From Arenimonas daejeonensis (GTDB taxonomy: Bacteria; Pseudomonadota; Gammaproteobacteria; Xanthomonadales; Xanthomonadaceae), in contig NZ_CP042453.1 of assembly GCF_007993735.1 (NCBI RefSeq), forward strand, positions 1,922,001-1,986,000: a stretch of 64,000 bases of DNA, given 5' to 3'. The notes beneath the pieces were generated by a model. It saw nothing but the letters and a program-made list of their open reading frames with translations, was not told the origin of the DNA and ran no database searches. Numbering within the stretch: the stretch's first letter is position 1; the number at the start of each line of letters is the position of its first letter. This document shows, one piece after another, positions 17,715 to 30,467 of the stretch. Both the position numbers and the translations under genes were made by a program.

Positions 17715-19364
17715 TCAATCGTCCGACGGCAGGCCTTCCGGACGCTTCTTCCTGAACGGCGGCGGGCCGCCCGGACCCGGCTTGCGCGGGCCGCGGTTGC
17801 CGTCGGGACGCGGGCCCCGCGGCTGGCCGTAGGGGCTGGCGCCCGCGGGTTTGTTGCCACGCGGACCGGCCGGGCCGCGCGAATGGCCGTAAGGCGCCTC
17901 GGCCGGCTTGGGACCGCGCGGACCGCGCTGGCCATACGGGCTGTCGCCCTGCGGGCGCGGACCCCGGTCGTTGAACGGACGCGCGCCCTGCGGACGCGGA
18001 CCGTTGGGCTTGCCGGGACGCTGGCCACGCGGCGGCGCGACCTTGGAACCGGTTTCCACGCCCTCGGGCACGTACCAGCTGCGGAATGCGGCCGGGTTGT
18101 TGTCGTGGGCGTTGTGATGGGTCGGCTGGGCGTCGCCGCGCGGGCCGCGCGGCTTCTTGTTGAAGCCGCCGGCACCGGCCGGACCACCGGCGCGGTTGCC
18201 GAAGTTGTCGTCGCGCGGGCCGCGCGCACCCGGCGCACCGCCGGGCTTGCCGCGGAAGGGTTTGCCGCCCGGGCCGCCGGCGGGACGCGGGCCACGCGGT
18301 GCGTCGGCGCCCATCGGACCGGAGAAGGGTTTGCCCGGGCCACGCTTGCCCTTGCCGCCGTAAGGCTTGCCGGCACCAGCGCCGGGACGGCCGCGGCCGC
18401 GCGGACGTTCCTCGCGCACGTGGTCGAAGCGGCGCAGTTCACGCGCCTCGTCGTCCACCGAACCGTTGACGTAGGACGCCTGCTTGCGGTCCTTGCCGAC
18501 GCGGATCTCGGTCGGGCGCGACTTGCGCTGGCCGATTACCGGCTGCAGGGTCAGCACCGGCGGGTTGTCCTCGAGCCTGAACTGGGCGCGCAGCTTCTCG
18601 ACCTGGTCGGCCGGCATCTCTTCGCAGTGGCCGCGCTTGAGCAGGCGGGGCAGGTGCACGCTGCCGTACTTCACGCGCTTGAGGCGGCTGACCTGGAAAC
18701 CCTGCGATTCCCACAGGCGGCGCACTTCGCGGTTGCGGCCCTCGGTCAGCACGACCTTGAACCAGGCGTGCGAATCGGAGCTGCCGATACGCTCGATCTC
18801 GTCGAACTTGGCCGGGCCGTCTTCCAGCGCGACGCCGCGCGCCAGGCGGTCGACGACCGCGTCCGGCACTTCGCCGTGGATGCGGCAGACGTACTCGCGG
18901 GCGATGCCGCTGGACGGGTGCATCAGCGCGTTGGCCAGCTCGCCGTCGGTGGTCAGCAGCAGCAGGCCGGTGGTGTTGATGTCGAGGCGGCCGACGGCGA
19001 TCCAGCGCGCGCCTTTGAGGCGGGGCAGGGACTCGAACACGGTCGGGCGGCCCTCGGGGTCTTCGCGCGTGGTGACTTCGCCTTCGGGCTTGTTGTACAG
19101 CAGCACGCTGGCGGGTTCGGTCAGCGCGGTGGCCACGAAGGTCTTGCCGTCGAGGTCGATGCGGTCGCCGCCCTTCACCGACTGCCCGGTCTGGGCCACG
19201 GTGCCGTTGACCTTGACCAGGCCCTGGGCGATGCGTTCCTCGAGCGCGCGGCGCGAGCCCAGGCCGGCCTGGGCGAGCACCTTGTGCAGGCGCTCCTCGA
19301 CCTTGGCGGCGGGCTCGCTGCCTTTAAGGCGCAGCGAGAGGGTCTTTTTGGGTTTGTCGCTCAT
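17715..19364 (-). CDS. rluB: 23S rRNA pseudouridine synthase RluB with long disordered tail
   Basis: Residues about 20-260 form a normal RluB: an S4 RNA-binding domain (ERLHKVLAQAGLGSRRALEE) and an RsuA/RluB catalytic domain with the nucleophile Asp in AVGRLDINTTGLLLLTTDG and TEGRNREVRRLW. RluB modifies 23S rRNA at the position equivalent to U2605. After about residue 290 there is a 250-residue tail of glycine, proline, arginine and lysine, with recurring PYG-RGPRG, GPRP and GKPFRG units; the whole protein has 549 residues against about 290 in E. coli. The ATG overlaps the scpB stop (TAATG), so the genes are coupled. Frame is intact. Confidence 0.93.
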   Translation of the reverse strand: MSDKPKKTLSLRLKGSEPAAKVEERLHKVLAQAGLGSRRALEERIAQGLVKVNGTVAQTGQSVKGGDRIDLDGKTFVATALTEPASVLLYNKPEGEVTTREDPEGRPTVFESLPRLKGARWIAVGRLDINTTGLLLLTTDGELANALMHPSSGIAREYVCRIHGEVPDAVVDRLARGVALEDGPAKFDEIERIGSSDSHAWFKVVLTEGRNREVRRLWESQGFQVSRLKRVKYGSVHLPRLLKRGHCEEMPADQVEKLRAQFRLEDNPPVLTLQPVIGQRKSRPTEIRVGKDRKQASYVNGSVDDEARELRRFDHVREERPRGRGRPGAGAGKPYGGKGKRGPGKPFSGPMGADAPRGPRPAGGPGGKPFRGKPGGAPGARGPRDDNFGNRAGGPAGAGGFNKKPRGPRGDAQPTHHNAHDNNPAAFRSWYVPEGVETGSKVAPPRGQRPGKPNGPRPQGARPFNDRGPRPQGDSPYGQRGPRGPKPAEAPYGHSRGPAGPRGNKPAGASPYGQPRGPRPDGNRGPRKPGPGGPPPFRKKRPEGLPSDD

Positions 19365-20143
19365 TACTTTTGCTCCGGCCAGGCGGTGTCGCCGGCCTCA
19401 TCGTTGGAAAGGGCAGTCGTCGTCCCGACGGTGCCGTCGTCGTCTTCATGGTCGCCGGCCAGCTGATGGCCGCCGCCGGCGGGGTCTTCCGCATCGGCGT
19501 CGTCCAGCTGGTGGCCGCCGCCTTCGGTTTCACCTTCGTCCTCGTCGTCGCCGGACATCGCGGCGCTGGCCACGGCCGGCGGCGTGATGTCGAAGGGCAG
19601 CTGCGGCTCGAGCTCGGGAATGTCCTTGAGTTCGGCCAGCGGCGGCAGTTCGTCCAGGCTCCTGAGCCCGAAGTAGTCGAGGAAGGTCTTGGTGGTGCCG
19701 AACAGTTCCGGCCGGCCCGGCACGTCGCGGTGTCCGACCGAGCGGATCCACTCGCGCTCCTCCAGCATCTTGATCATGTTGGCATTGACGCTGACGCCGC
19801 GGATCTGTTCGATCTCGCCGCGGGTGATCGGCTGCCGGTAGGCGATCAGCGCCAGCGTCTCGAGCGTGGCGCGGGTGTACTTGGTCTGGCGTTCGGTCCA
19901 CAGGCGCGCGACCCAGGCATGCACGTCGGCCTTGACCTGGAAGCGGAAGCCGGAGGCCACCTCGACCAGTTCGACGCCGCGTTCGGCGCAGGCCTCGCGC
20001 AGGTCGGCCAGGGCCTGTTCGAGCGCGCCCGGCGGCGGCGCCTCGTCCTCGGCGAACAGCCCGGCCAGCTGGGCCAGGGTGAGCGGTTGCGGGGCGGCCA
20101 GCAGGGCGGCCTCGACGATCTGTCGGATCAGGGTCTGGTCCAT
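19364..20143 (-). CDS. scpB: Chromosome segregation and condensation protein ScpB
   Basis: A 259-residue subunit of the SMC-ScpAB condensin. Two winged-helix domains are visible (VEAALLAAPQPLTLAQLAGL and TLETLALIAYRQPITRGEIE), including RGVSVNANMIKML, HRDVPGRPELFGTTKTFLDY and FGLRSLDELPPL. The last 70 residues are acidic and low in complexity (DDEDEGETE, DHEDDDGT) and contain GGGHQL twice, 17 residues apart; this tail is outside the conserved domain. It lies 21 bases after scpA. Confidence 0.95.
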   Translation of the reverse strand: MDQTLIRQIVEAALLAAPQPLTLAQLAGLFAEDEAPPPGALEQALADLREACAERGVELVEVASGFRFQVKADVHAWVARLWTERQTKYTRATLETLALIAYRQPITRGEIEQIRGVSVNANMIKMLEEREWIRSVGHRDVPGRPELFGTTKTFLDYFGLRSLDELPPLAELKDIPELEPQLPFDITPPAVASAAMSGDDEDEGETEGGGHQLDDADAEDPAGGGHQLAGDHEDDDGTVGTTTALSNDEAGDTAWPEQK

Positions 20144-20164
20144 GGATTCGCGGGTTGGGTGGGC

Positions 20165-21069
20165 TTACACGGTCGGCGCGTCGGCGCCGTCCGAGGTCGG
20201 TTCGGGGAGATCGATTTCGCTGGTTTCGCCTTCACCGGCGGCCAGCGACTTGACGTAGATCGGGGCCAGCGGCGCTTCCTGCACGATCTCGAGCAGTTGT
20301 TCCTTGGCCAGTTCCAGGATGGACAGGAAGGTCACCACCACGCCCAGCTTGCCTTCCTCGGCGTTGAACAGGCTTTCGAAGCCGTGGAACTGGCCGTCGC
20401 CCAGCTTCGACAGCACGTCGCCCATGCGCTGGCGGACACTCAGGGCCTCGCGCTTGATCGCGTGGTGGGTGAACAGCTCGGCGCGCTTGAGCACGTCGCG
20501 CAGCGCCAGCAGCATCTCGCGCAGGTCCACCGGCGGCGGCACCTTCACCGCGGCCCGCTCGGGCACGTGGGCGTGCGCCACGCTGGTGTCGCGGTCCAGG
20601 CGGTCCAGGCCGTCGATGTCCTCGGCGGCCTTCTTGAAACGCTCGTACTCCTGCAGGCGGCGCACCAGCTCGGCGCGCGGGTCGCCCTCGATGCCTTCGT
20701 CGGCCGGCGGGCGCGGCAGCAGCATGCGTGACTTGATCTCGGCCAGGATCGCGGCCATGACCAGGTATTCGGCCGCCAGCTCGAAGCGCAGCTCCTGCAT
20801 CACGTCGATGTAGGTGACGTACTGGCGGGTGATCTCGGCGACCGGGATGTCCAGGATGTCCAGGTTCTGCCGGCGGATCAGGTACAGCAGCAGGTCCAGC
20901 GGGCCCTCGAACGACTCCAGGATGACCTCGAGCGCGTCCGGCGGATGTACAGGTCCTGCGGCATCTGCAGCACCGGCTGGCCCAGGACCATCGCCAGCGG
21001 CATTTCCTGCTGCTGGGGCGGGACGGGGAATGCCGGATGCTCCGCTTCGGGCGCGGTGTTGTCGCTCAT
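20165..21069 (-). CDS. scpA: Segregation and condensation protein ScpA (frameshifted)
   Basis: The kleisin subunit that bridges the SMC heads. The start at 21069 reads MSDNTAPEAEHPAFPVPP. A missing C near 20939 (CATCCGCCGG, expected CATCCCGCCGG) breaks the frame; repair gives PDALEVILESFEGPLDLLLY, the classic kleisin N-terminal motif, followed by LIRRQNLDILDIPVAEIT and AAEYLVMAAILAEIKSRMLL. The C-terminal winged helix includes FLSILELAKEQLLEIVQ. Repaired length 301 residues. smc is encoded 1.8 kb away on the other strand. Confidence 0.94.
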
Positions 21070-21156
21070 CGGTGGCTCTCAGCGTTCGGTGTGGCTCTCA
21101 TCGAGCGGGCCCCCTCCGGGCCGGGATGGTGCGGAACGTGCGCGGATCGGATCGGA

Positions 21157-21781
21157 CTAGAGCGCCACCGGGTGGAAACCCTGGCGCACCACCACGGGCT
21201 CATCGCCCGTGCAGTCCACGATGCTGGTGGGGCCGGGCTCGCAGTCCTCGGCATCCAGCATCACATCGGCCCAGCGCAACCAGCGCTCGGCTACCCTTCG
21301 GCCTCGTGGCTGGTCGGATGTTCGTCATCCGGCAGCACCAGGCTGGTCGACAACAAAGGCTCTCCCACCGCTTCCAGCAAGGCCCTGGCGACCACGTGGT
21401 CGGGCAGGCGTATGCCGATGTCGCGGCGCTTGCTGCGGCCGCTGTTCTTGATGCGCTTGGGCAGGTCTGCGGAGGCCGGAAGGATGAAAGTGCAGGGTCC
21501 GGGGTCAGCGATCGCAGGAGCCGGAAGGCCGGATCGTCGAGCCGGGCCAGGCGGCCGGCCTCACTCAATTGGCGACAGAGTAAGGTGAAAGGGTGGCGCC
21601 TGTCCAGTTCGCGCAGGCGCAAAACCCGGTCTTCGGCATCCTTCCCGTTCAGGGTCCAGACCAACGAGTAGCCCGCATCGGTGGGAATCAACGCCAGCCC
21701 GCCCGCCGTAAGGGCAGTGGCGGCCTTCTCTATCAGGCGCGATTGGGGATTGACCGGGTGGACATGCAAGCGTTCAGGCAT
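21157..21781 (-). CDS. L-threonylcarbamoyladenylate synthase family protein (YciO/TsaC type; two frameshifts)
   Basis: The start at 21781 reads MPERLHVHPVNPQSRLIEKA. The YrdC-fold signs are GGLALIPTDAGYSLVW and HPFTLLCRQLSE, which in TsaC enzymes bind ATP, bicarbonate and threonine to make the t6A37 tRNA precursor. The frame shifts near 21507 (CTGACCCCGGACC, one C missing), after which the other frame continues TFILPASADLPKR and KRRDIGIRLPDH, and again near 21290 (GCCGAAGGGTAGCC). The repaired end is VDCTGDEPVVVRQGFHPVAL with stop at 21157, 208 residues. The order and length fit YciO better than TsaC; YciO activity is weaker in known examples. Confidence 0.8.
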
Positions 21782-21927
21782 GCCGCATGATGCCTGCCCA
21801 GTCGGATTTGGCCCAGCCCCCGTGTTGTGTCCCACGCATGTGGCGTCTTGATATCGTGTGCGCCGCAAGACACGCGACCTGGCGCATTGCGCGCGGAAGG
21901 GTCTGCACCTGCTTCGCCATCATCGAC

Positions 21928-21933
21928 AAGGAG
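21928..21933 (+). promoter_or_regulatory. Ribosome binding site that fixes the yciI-like start
   Basis: AAGGAG lies 10 bases upstream of ATG 21944 and supports that start over longer upstream frames. Confidence 0.6.
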
Positions 21934-21943
21934 TCGGCACCTG

Positions 21944-22243
21944 ATGTGGTATGTGATTCTCGGCCGGGATCGTGAGCATTCCCTGGCGGCGCGCCTGGCG
22001 GCGCGGCCTGATCATCTGGCACGGCTGGAAGCGTTGCGCGACCAGGGGCGGCTGAAGCTGGCCGGTCCCCTGCCGGCGATCGATGCCGCCGACCCGGGTC
22101 CGGCGGGTTTCGTGGGCAGCCTGATCGTTGCCGAGTTCGGCTCGCTCGCCGAGGCACAGGCCTGGGCTGATGCCGATCCCTACATTGCCACCGGGGTTTA
22201 TTCCCGCGTGGACGTGATGCCGTTCAAGCCGGTGTTGCCATGA
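21944..22243 (+). CDS. YciI family protein
   Basis: A 99-residue ferredoxin-like-fold protein. MWYVILGRD at the start, [20 protein letters not shown] in the first half with the conserved His, and [18 protein letters not shown] are family hallmarks. Family members are small enzymes or binding proteins of mostly unknown substrate; a His-Asp pair is proposed for catalysis. Its stop overlaps the next start (ATGA), so it is coupled to bolA, an arrangement also found in other proteobacteria. Confidence 0.88.
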   Translation: MWYVILGRDREHSLAARLAARPDHLARLEALRDQGRLKLAGPLPAIDAADPGPAGFVGSLIVAEFGSLAEAQAWADADPYIATGVYSRVDVMPFKPVLP

Positions 22244-22524
22244 GCCTGGCCCGCGAACAGCGACCGGACGCCATCCGCGCGGCCCTGCAGGCGGCCCTGC
22301 AGCCGGTGTCGCTGGAGGTCGTGGACGAGAGCCACAAACATGCCGGCCACGCCGGGGCCCGTGACGGGCGTGGCCATTTCGCGGTCAGCATCGTCAGCGA
22401 GGCCTTCGCCGGCCTGGCGCCGTTGGCACGGCATCGGCGGGTCTATGCGGCCCTGGGCACGATGATGGAGACCGATATCCACGCGCTCTCCATCCAGGCC
22501 CGGACGCCCGCCGAAGCGGCTTGA
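22240..22524 (+). CDS. bolA: BolA family transcription/iron-sulfur regulator
   Basis: A 94-residue BolA/IbaG fold. The conserved pieces are [15 protein letters not shown] (about residues 25-40), [13 protein letters not shown] and [12 protein letters not shown], with His residues that in relatives bind iron-sulfur clusters with monothiol glutaredoxins. Role in the cell is redox or iron signalling and stress morphology in other species; here nothing more specific can be said. Follows yciI with overlap; repeat copy C begins right after the stop. Confidence 0.92.
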   Translation: MSLAREQRPDAIRAALQAALQPVSLEVVDESHKHAGHAGARDGRGHFAVSIVSEAFAGLAPLARHRRVYAALGTMMETDIHALSIQARTPAEAA

Positions 22525-22621
22525 CTCCCTCCCCTGTTTACAGGGGAGGGTTGGGGTGGGGTGAGTCCTGGCTCCGAAGTTCCACCCCTCCCGGCCTCCC
22601 CCTGCAAGCAGGGGAGGGGAA
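22525..22621. repeat. Dispersed GC-rich inverted repeat, copy C
   Basis: It has hairpin ends CCCCTGTTTACAGGGG and CCCCCTGCAAGCAGGGG around GAGTCCTGGCTCCGAAGTTC. It is in opposite orientation to copy B. Together with the smc promoter and leader it fills the 315 bases between bolA and smc. Confidence 0.85.
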
Positions 22622-22653
22622 GTGGAGGGGCCCGGCAGCAGGGAAAGGGAACG

Positions 22654-22682
22654 TTAGGCGCCCCGGCGGCCGCTGTTATACT
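22654..22682 (+). promoter_or_regulatory. Promoter candidate for smc
   Basis: TTAGGC at 22654-22659 and TATACT at 22677-22682 are 17 bases apart. The implied leader is about 150 bases and contains an inverted repeat TGCCAA/TTGGCA (22714-22738) and a strong hairpin GCCGGCC-GGCTC-GGCCGGC at 22802-22820, just upstream of the start codon. Confidence 0.5.
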
Positions 22683-22839
22683 GCCCCACGGCTGCGTGCC
22701 GGGGACCGCGCTCTGCCAATGGAATCAATCACTTGGCAATGGCTGCGGACCCGTTCGCGAGCTTCCCTGGACCCTGCGGTGGGGCGCGAAAGCGCTCCGT
22801 TGCCGGCCGGCTCGGCCGGCTGCTTGAGAACCCCGACGA

Positions 22840-25800
22840 ATGCGCCTTTCCACCATCAAGCTGTCCGGCTTCAAATCCTTCGTAGATCCCACGGTGCTGC
22901 ACCTGCCGACCAACATGACCGGCGTCGTCGGTCCGAACGGTTGCGGCAAGTCCAACATCATCGATGCCGTGCGTTGGGTGATGGGCGAAAGTTCGGCCAG
23001 CCGCCTGCGCGGTGATTCGCTGACCGACGTGATCTTTTCCGGCTCGTCCACGCGCAAGCCGGTCAGCCAGGCCCAGGTCGAACTGATCTTCGACAACTCC
23101 GAAGGCAGCATCGGCGGCGAGTACGCGCGTTACGCGGAAATCTCGGTCAAACGCTCGGTCAGCCGCGACGGCCAGTCGAACTACTACCTCAACGGCGCGC
23201 GCTGCCGCCGCCGCGACATCACCGACCTGTTCCTCGGCACCGGCCTGGGCGCGCGCAGCTACTCGATCATCGAACAGGGAATGATTTCCCAGATCATCGA
23301 GGCCCGGCCCGAAGACCTGCGCGTGTACTGGAAGAGGCGGCCGGCATCTCCAAGTACAAGGAGCGCCGCAAGGAAACCGAATCGCGTATCAAGAGCACGC
23401 GCGAGAACCTCGAGCGCCTGAACGACCTGCGCGAGGAAGTGGACAAGCAGCTCGAACACCTCAAGCGCCAGGCCCGCGCCGCCGAGCAGTACCAGACCCT
23501 GCAGGCCGAACGCCTGAACAAGGACGCGCAGCTCAAGGCGCTGGAATTCCGCCGTTACGACGCCGACCTGAAGTCGCTGCATGATTCATTGACCCAGGAC
23601 GAGATCAAGCTGCAGGCCCTGCTGGCCGATCAGCGCCAGGCCGAGGCCCAGATCGAGGCCTGCCGCAGCCAGCATGGCGAAGCCAGCGAACGCCTGGGCA
23701 AGGCCCAGGCCGAGGTCTATCGCGTCGGCGGCGAACTGGCCCGCATCGAACAGCAGATCCAGCACCAGAAGGAACTGCGCCAGCGCCTGGAAACCGCGCG
23801 CGCCGAAGCCGACGCCGCCTTCGCCCAGATCGGCGAACACATCAGCGGCGACGAACGCCAGATGGGCGAATTGCACAACGCCATTGCCGTCGCCGATCCC
23901 AAGCTCGAAGCCCTGCGCGCCGAAGACGCCGGCCGGCAGGAGGCGCTCAAGGCCGCCGAAACCGCGCTGCACGACTGGCAGCAGCGCTGGGACACCTATG
24001 CCAAGGCGCAGGCGGAAGCCGCGCGTTGGGCCGAGGTCGAGCGCACCAAGATCGAATACCTGGAAAAGCAGGCGCTGGACGCGGGCCGCCGCCGCGAAGC
24101 GCTGGCCAACGAACGCACCGGGCTCGACACCAGTGCGATCACCGAAGCCCTGGCGCGCCTGACCGCCGACCACGACAGCCAGAAGGCCGGCCTTGATGGC
24201 CTGGGCCAGACGCTCGAGCAGCGCAAGGCCGCCCTGACCGCGCTGCAGGAACAGCAGCGCCAGCAGCAGTCCGAACTGGCCGAAGTGCGCAAGCAGGGCC
24301 AGACCGCGCGTGGCCGCCTGTCCTCGCTCGAAGCGCTGCAGCACGCCGCGCTGGGTCAGGAAAAGAACGTCGCGCTGGACTGGTTAAAGGCCCAGGGCAT
24401 CGCCGACAACGCCCGCCTGGGCGAAGCGCTGCAGGTCGAGGCCGGCTGGGAAACCGCGGTCGAAACCGTGCTCGGCAGCCTGCTCGAAGCCGTCACCGTG
24501 GATGCGCCGACGGATTGGCTGGATGCACTGGCCAGCCTCGGCCAGGGTCGCGTCGCGCTGGTCAGTGGCGAGAATCGTGGCATCAACGTGCCCGCCGGTT
24601 CGCTGGCGGCCAAGGTGCAGGGCCCCGATGCGGTGCGTCGCCTGCTGGCGAACATCCATGCGGCCGACGATGCGGCCGCCGCACGCGCCGTGTCGCTCGG
24701 CGAAAACGAAGCCGTCATCACCCGCGGCGGCGAATGGCTGGGCGGCGGCTGGCTGCGCGTGCTGCGCAGCGGCGACGCCCACCAGGGTGCGCTGGCCCGC
24801 GAACGCGAGATCCAGTCGCTGCGCGCGGAAATCGAAGCGCTGGCGAAGAAGGAACAGCAGCTCAACGAAGCCTTGACCTCGATGCGCGACAAGCTGCTCG
24901 AGGCCGAACAGCACCGCGAGGACGCGCAGCGTTCGCTGTATCTGGCGCACCGCAGCGTGTCCGAACTCGCCGGCCAGTTGCAGGGCCAGCAGAGCCGCCT
25001 CGAATCCGCACAGGCGCGCGTTTCACGCATCGACGGTGAACTGGCCACGCTCGGCACCACGCTGGAAGAGTCCCAGGCCAATGCCCGCGAGGCGCGCGCG
25101 CGCCTGGAGCAGGCGGTGGCGAAAATGGGCGACCTCGAATCCGAACGCCAGCGCCTGGACGCCGAGCGTCGCAGCCTGGGCGAAGGCCGCGACGCCGCCC
25201 GCAACACCGCCCGCGAAGCCCGCGAGGCGGCGCACCAGCTGGCGCTGTCGCTGGAATCGCAGCGCGCCCGCGTGGTCGCGCTGAGCCAGTCGCTGGCGCG
25301 CATGGGCAACCAGAAAGCGCAGCTGGAAGTGCGTCTGAACGAACTCGTGGCCCAGCTCGCCGACGGCGACGCGCCGGTGGTGGCCCTGCAGGCCGAACGC
25401 CAGGCCGCGCTCGACCAGCGCGTCATCGTCGAGAAGGACCTGGCCGCGGCCCGTTCCACCGTGGACGGCATCGAGGCCGAGATGCGCGGTTACGAACAGA
25501 CCCGCCAGCAGCGCGACCAGCAGGCGCTGGCCCAGCGCGAGGCGATCTCCTCGCGGCGCATGGAAGAGCAGGCCCTGAGCTTGCGCGCCGGCCAGCTTTC
25601 GGAAGCCGTCGCGGCCGCTGGCCTGGCGCTGGAAGAGGTGCTGGCCTCGCTGCCCGAAAAGGCCGACGTCGAAGGCTGGCAGAAGACCCTGACCGACATC
25701 GACGCCAAGATGCGCCGCCTGGAGCCGGTCAATCTGGCCGCGATCCAGGAATACGGCGAGCAGAGCGAACGCAAGACCTACCTCGACGCCCAGAACGCCG

Positions 25801-26337
25801 ACCTCACCTCGGCCCCTGGACACCTGGAAGGCGCGATCAAGAAGATCGACAAGGAAACCCGCGGCCGCTTCAAGGAAACCTTCGACCGGGTCAATGCCGG
25901 CGTGCAGGAGCTGTATCCGCGCCTGTTCGGCGGCGGCCACGCCTACCTGGAGCTCACCGGCGAAGACCTGCTCGACACCGGCGTGTCGATCATGGCCCGC
26001 CCGCCCGGCAAGCGCGTGTCCAACATCTCCCTGCTTTCGGGCGGCGAGAAGGCGCTGACCGCCGTGGCCCCTGGTGTTCGCGATCTTCCGCCTGAACCCG
26101 GCGCCGTTCTGCCTGCTCGACGAGGTGGACGCGCCGCTGGACGAGGCCAATGTCGGCCGCTTCTCGTCCATGGTCACCGAGATGAGCGAGAAGGTGCAGT
26201 TCCTGTTCGTCACCCACAACAAGGCGACGATGGAGGCCGCGAAGCAGCTGTCCGGCGTGACCATGCGCGAACCGGGCTGCAGCCGCCTGGTCTCGGTGGA
26301 CCTGGCCGAGGCCTCCCGGCTGGTCGGCGCGGCCTGA
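22840..26337 (+). CDS. smc: Chromosome segregation ATPase SMC (several frameshifts)
   Basis: The 1165-residue SMC ATPase (repaired) that, with ScpA and ScpB, organises sister chromosomes. Walker [21 protein letters not shown] is near residues 31-50, long coiled coils flank a hinge at about 510-620, and the C-terminal head has [11 protein letters not shown] and Walker [16 protein letters not shown]. Frame faults: near 23328 TACTGGAAG lacks a C of TACCTGGAAG; near 25814-25826 one extra C in GCCCCTGG is compensated by a missing C in CACCTGG; near 26072 an extra C in GCCCCTGGTG. All four are at CCTGG. Restoring them gives a continuous, normal SMC; loss of function is very unlikely. Confidence 0.95.
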
Positions 26338-26410
26338 CCGCGCCGCCGAAATCGGGCATCATTCCGCAGGGCCGCCCCCGCGGCCGTGACGGCACACAGG
26401 GAGAGGCGCC

Positions 26411-29315
<2,905 letters not shown>

Positions 29316-29374
29316 ACGGGCACGAAACCTGAAAGGTGGCCGACGTCCTGTCCCGTCGGTGCGGGAGGCGCACA

Positions 29375-30352
29375 ATGGCGGCCATGAAGGACTGGAAACC
29401 CACCGCGAACGCCAAGGCCCTGCGCCTGCGCGCGGAACTGTACGCGCTGATCCGGCGTTTCTTTGCCGAGCGCAAGGTGCTGGAAGTCGAGACCCCGATC
29501 CTGTCGGCGGCCGGCAACACCGACCCGAACATCGAAAGTTTCAACCTGCGCTTCGAGGGCGCGAAAACCGCCGGCGAACCGCTGCGCTGGCTACGCACCT
29601 CACCCGAGTTCCCGCTCAAGCGCCTGGTCGCGGCCGGTGTCGGTGACTGTTACGAACTGGGCCGCGTGTTCCGTAACGGCGAGGCCGGCAAGCGCCACAA
29701 CCCCGAGTTCACCATGCTCGAGTGGTACCGGGTCGGCTGGACCCACCACCAGCTGATGGACGAGACCGCCGAACTGCTCAAAGCCGCGCTGGCCCTTGCC
29801 GGGCGCCGCGCCACCGTGCGCGACACCAGTTTCCGCCAGCTCTACCAGGACAAGTTCGGTTTCGACCCGATGACCGCGCCGGAGTCGGAACTGCGCTCGC
29901 CGCTGGGCGTGTTCGGCATCGACCCCAAGGGCCTGACGCGCGACGACTGGCTGGACCTGCTGATGACCCACCTGATCCAGCCCAGCATTCCCGCCAGCCG
30001 CATCCTGCTGGTGTACGACTACCCGGTCAGCCAGTGCGCGCTGGCGAAGATCCGGCCCGGCGACCCGCCGGTGGCCGAACGTTTCGAGGCCTACCTGGGC
30101 CCGCTGGAAATGGCCAATGGCTATCACGAGCTCACCGACCCGGCCGAACAGCGCGCGCGTTTCGAAGCCGACCTCGAGCGCCGTCGCGCCCGCAACGCCG
30201 CGTTGCCGCCGCTGGACGAACGCCTGCTGGCCGCGCTGCCGAAGCTGCCCACCTGCGCGGGTGTCGCCCCTGGGCGTGGATCGCTTGCTGATGGCGCTGC
30301 TGGGCACCGAAAAATCGGTGACGTGCTCGCTTTCCCGTTCGACCGGGCATGA
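29375..30352 (+). CDS. epmA: Elongation factor P--(R)-beta-lysine ligase EpmA (two frameshifts)
   Basis: A class II LysRS-like enzyme without an anticodon-binding domain, which adds beta-lysine to EF-P so ribosomes pass polyproline stretches. Motif 2 is LGRVFRNGEAGKRHNPEFTM (about residues 92-111), and LEMANGYHELTDP is typical of EpmA. Near 30269 GTCGCCCCTGGGC has an extra C, and near 30308 GAAAAATCG lacks an A; correcting both gives motif 3 GVALGVDRLLMALLG and the end FPFDRA, 325 residues. ATG 29375 follows GGGAGG; ATG 29384 is an alternative. Confidence 0.92.
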   Translation: MAAMKDWKPTANAKALRLRAELYALIRRFFAERKVLEVETPILSAAGNTDPNIESFNLRFEGAKTAGEPLRWLRTSPEFPLKRLVAAGVGDCYELGRVFRNGEAGKRHNPEFTMLEWYRVGWTHHQLMDETAELLKAALALAGRRATVRDTSFRQLYQDKFGFDPMTAPESELRSPLGVFGIDPKGLTRDDWLDLLMTHLIQPSIPASRILLVYDYPVSQCALAKIRPGDPPVAERFEAYLGPLEMANGYHELTDPAEQRARFEADLERRRARNAALPPLDERLLAALPKLPTCAGVAPGRGSLADGAAGHRKIGDVLAFPFDRA

Positions 30353-30423
30353 ATCACGGGTAAGCGCGCCGTCGCCGGTCGGCCGGGGTTGCCCGGCGAT
30401 TCATCCTTCAGTCCCTAGATTTC

Positions 30424-30462
30424 TTCTCCGTGCGGCTCCCGTGGGGCCGACGTCACGGAGAA
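30424..30462 (+). promoter_or_regulatory. 5' leader hairpin that buries the ribosome binding site
   Basis: TTCTCCGTG (30424-30432) is the exact complement of CACGGAGAA (30454-30462), with a second inner stem (CGGCTCC/GGGGCCG). The right arm contains the only Shine-Dalgarno, GGAG at 30457-30460, placed correctly for ATG 30468. Paired, the site would be hidden, so translation could be controlled by temperature, a ligand or a protein. A TAGATT at 30416-30421 could be a -10, in which case the transcript might start inside the left arm. Confidence 0.45.
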
Positions 30463-30467
30463 CCGCC

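Noticed and set aside
17715..18420. Repetitive DNA in the rluB region as a possible CRISPR or tandem repeat
   Set aside because: Repeats are irregular, coding, and explained by the RGPRG-rich protein tail; there are no constant repeats with unique spacers.
17691..19466. 590-codon open frame antisense to rluB
   Set aside because: RluB is unambiguous on the minus strand, and the antisense product is repetitive Ala/Arg sequence.
22840..26337. smc split into two or three genes (and likewise gyrA, ccmF, cbpA)
   Set aside because: The pieces are consecutive, complete the family when one base is added or removed, and break at CCTGG or homopolymers, so sequencing error is more likely than split genes or pseudogenes.
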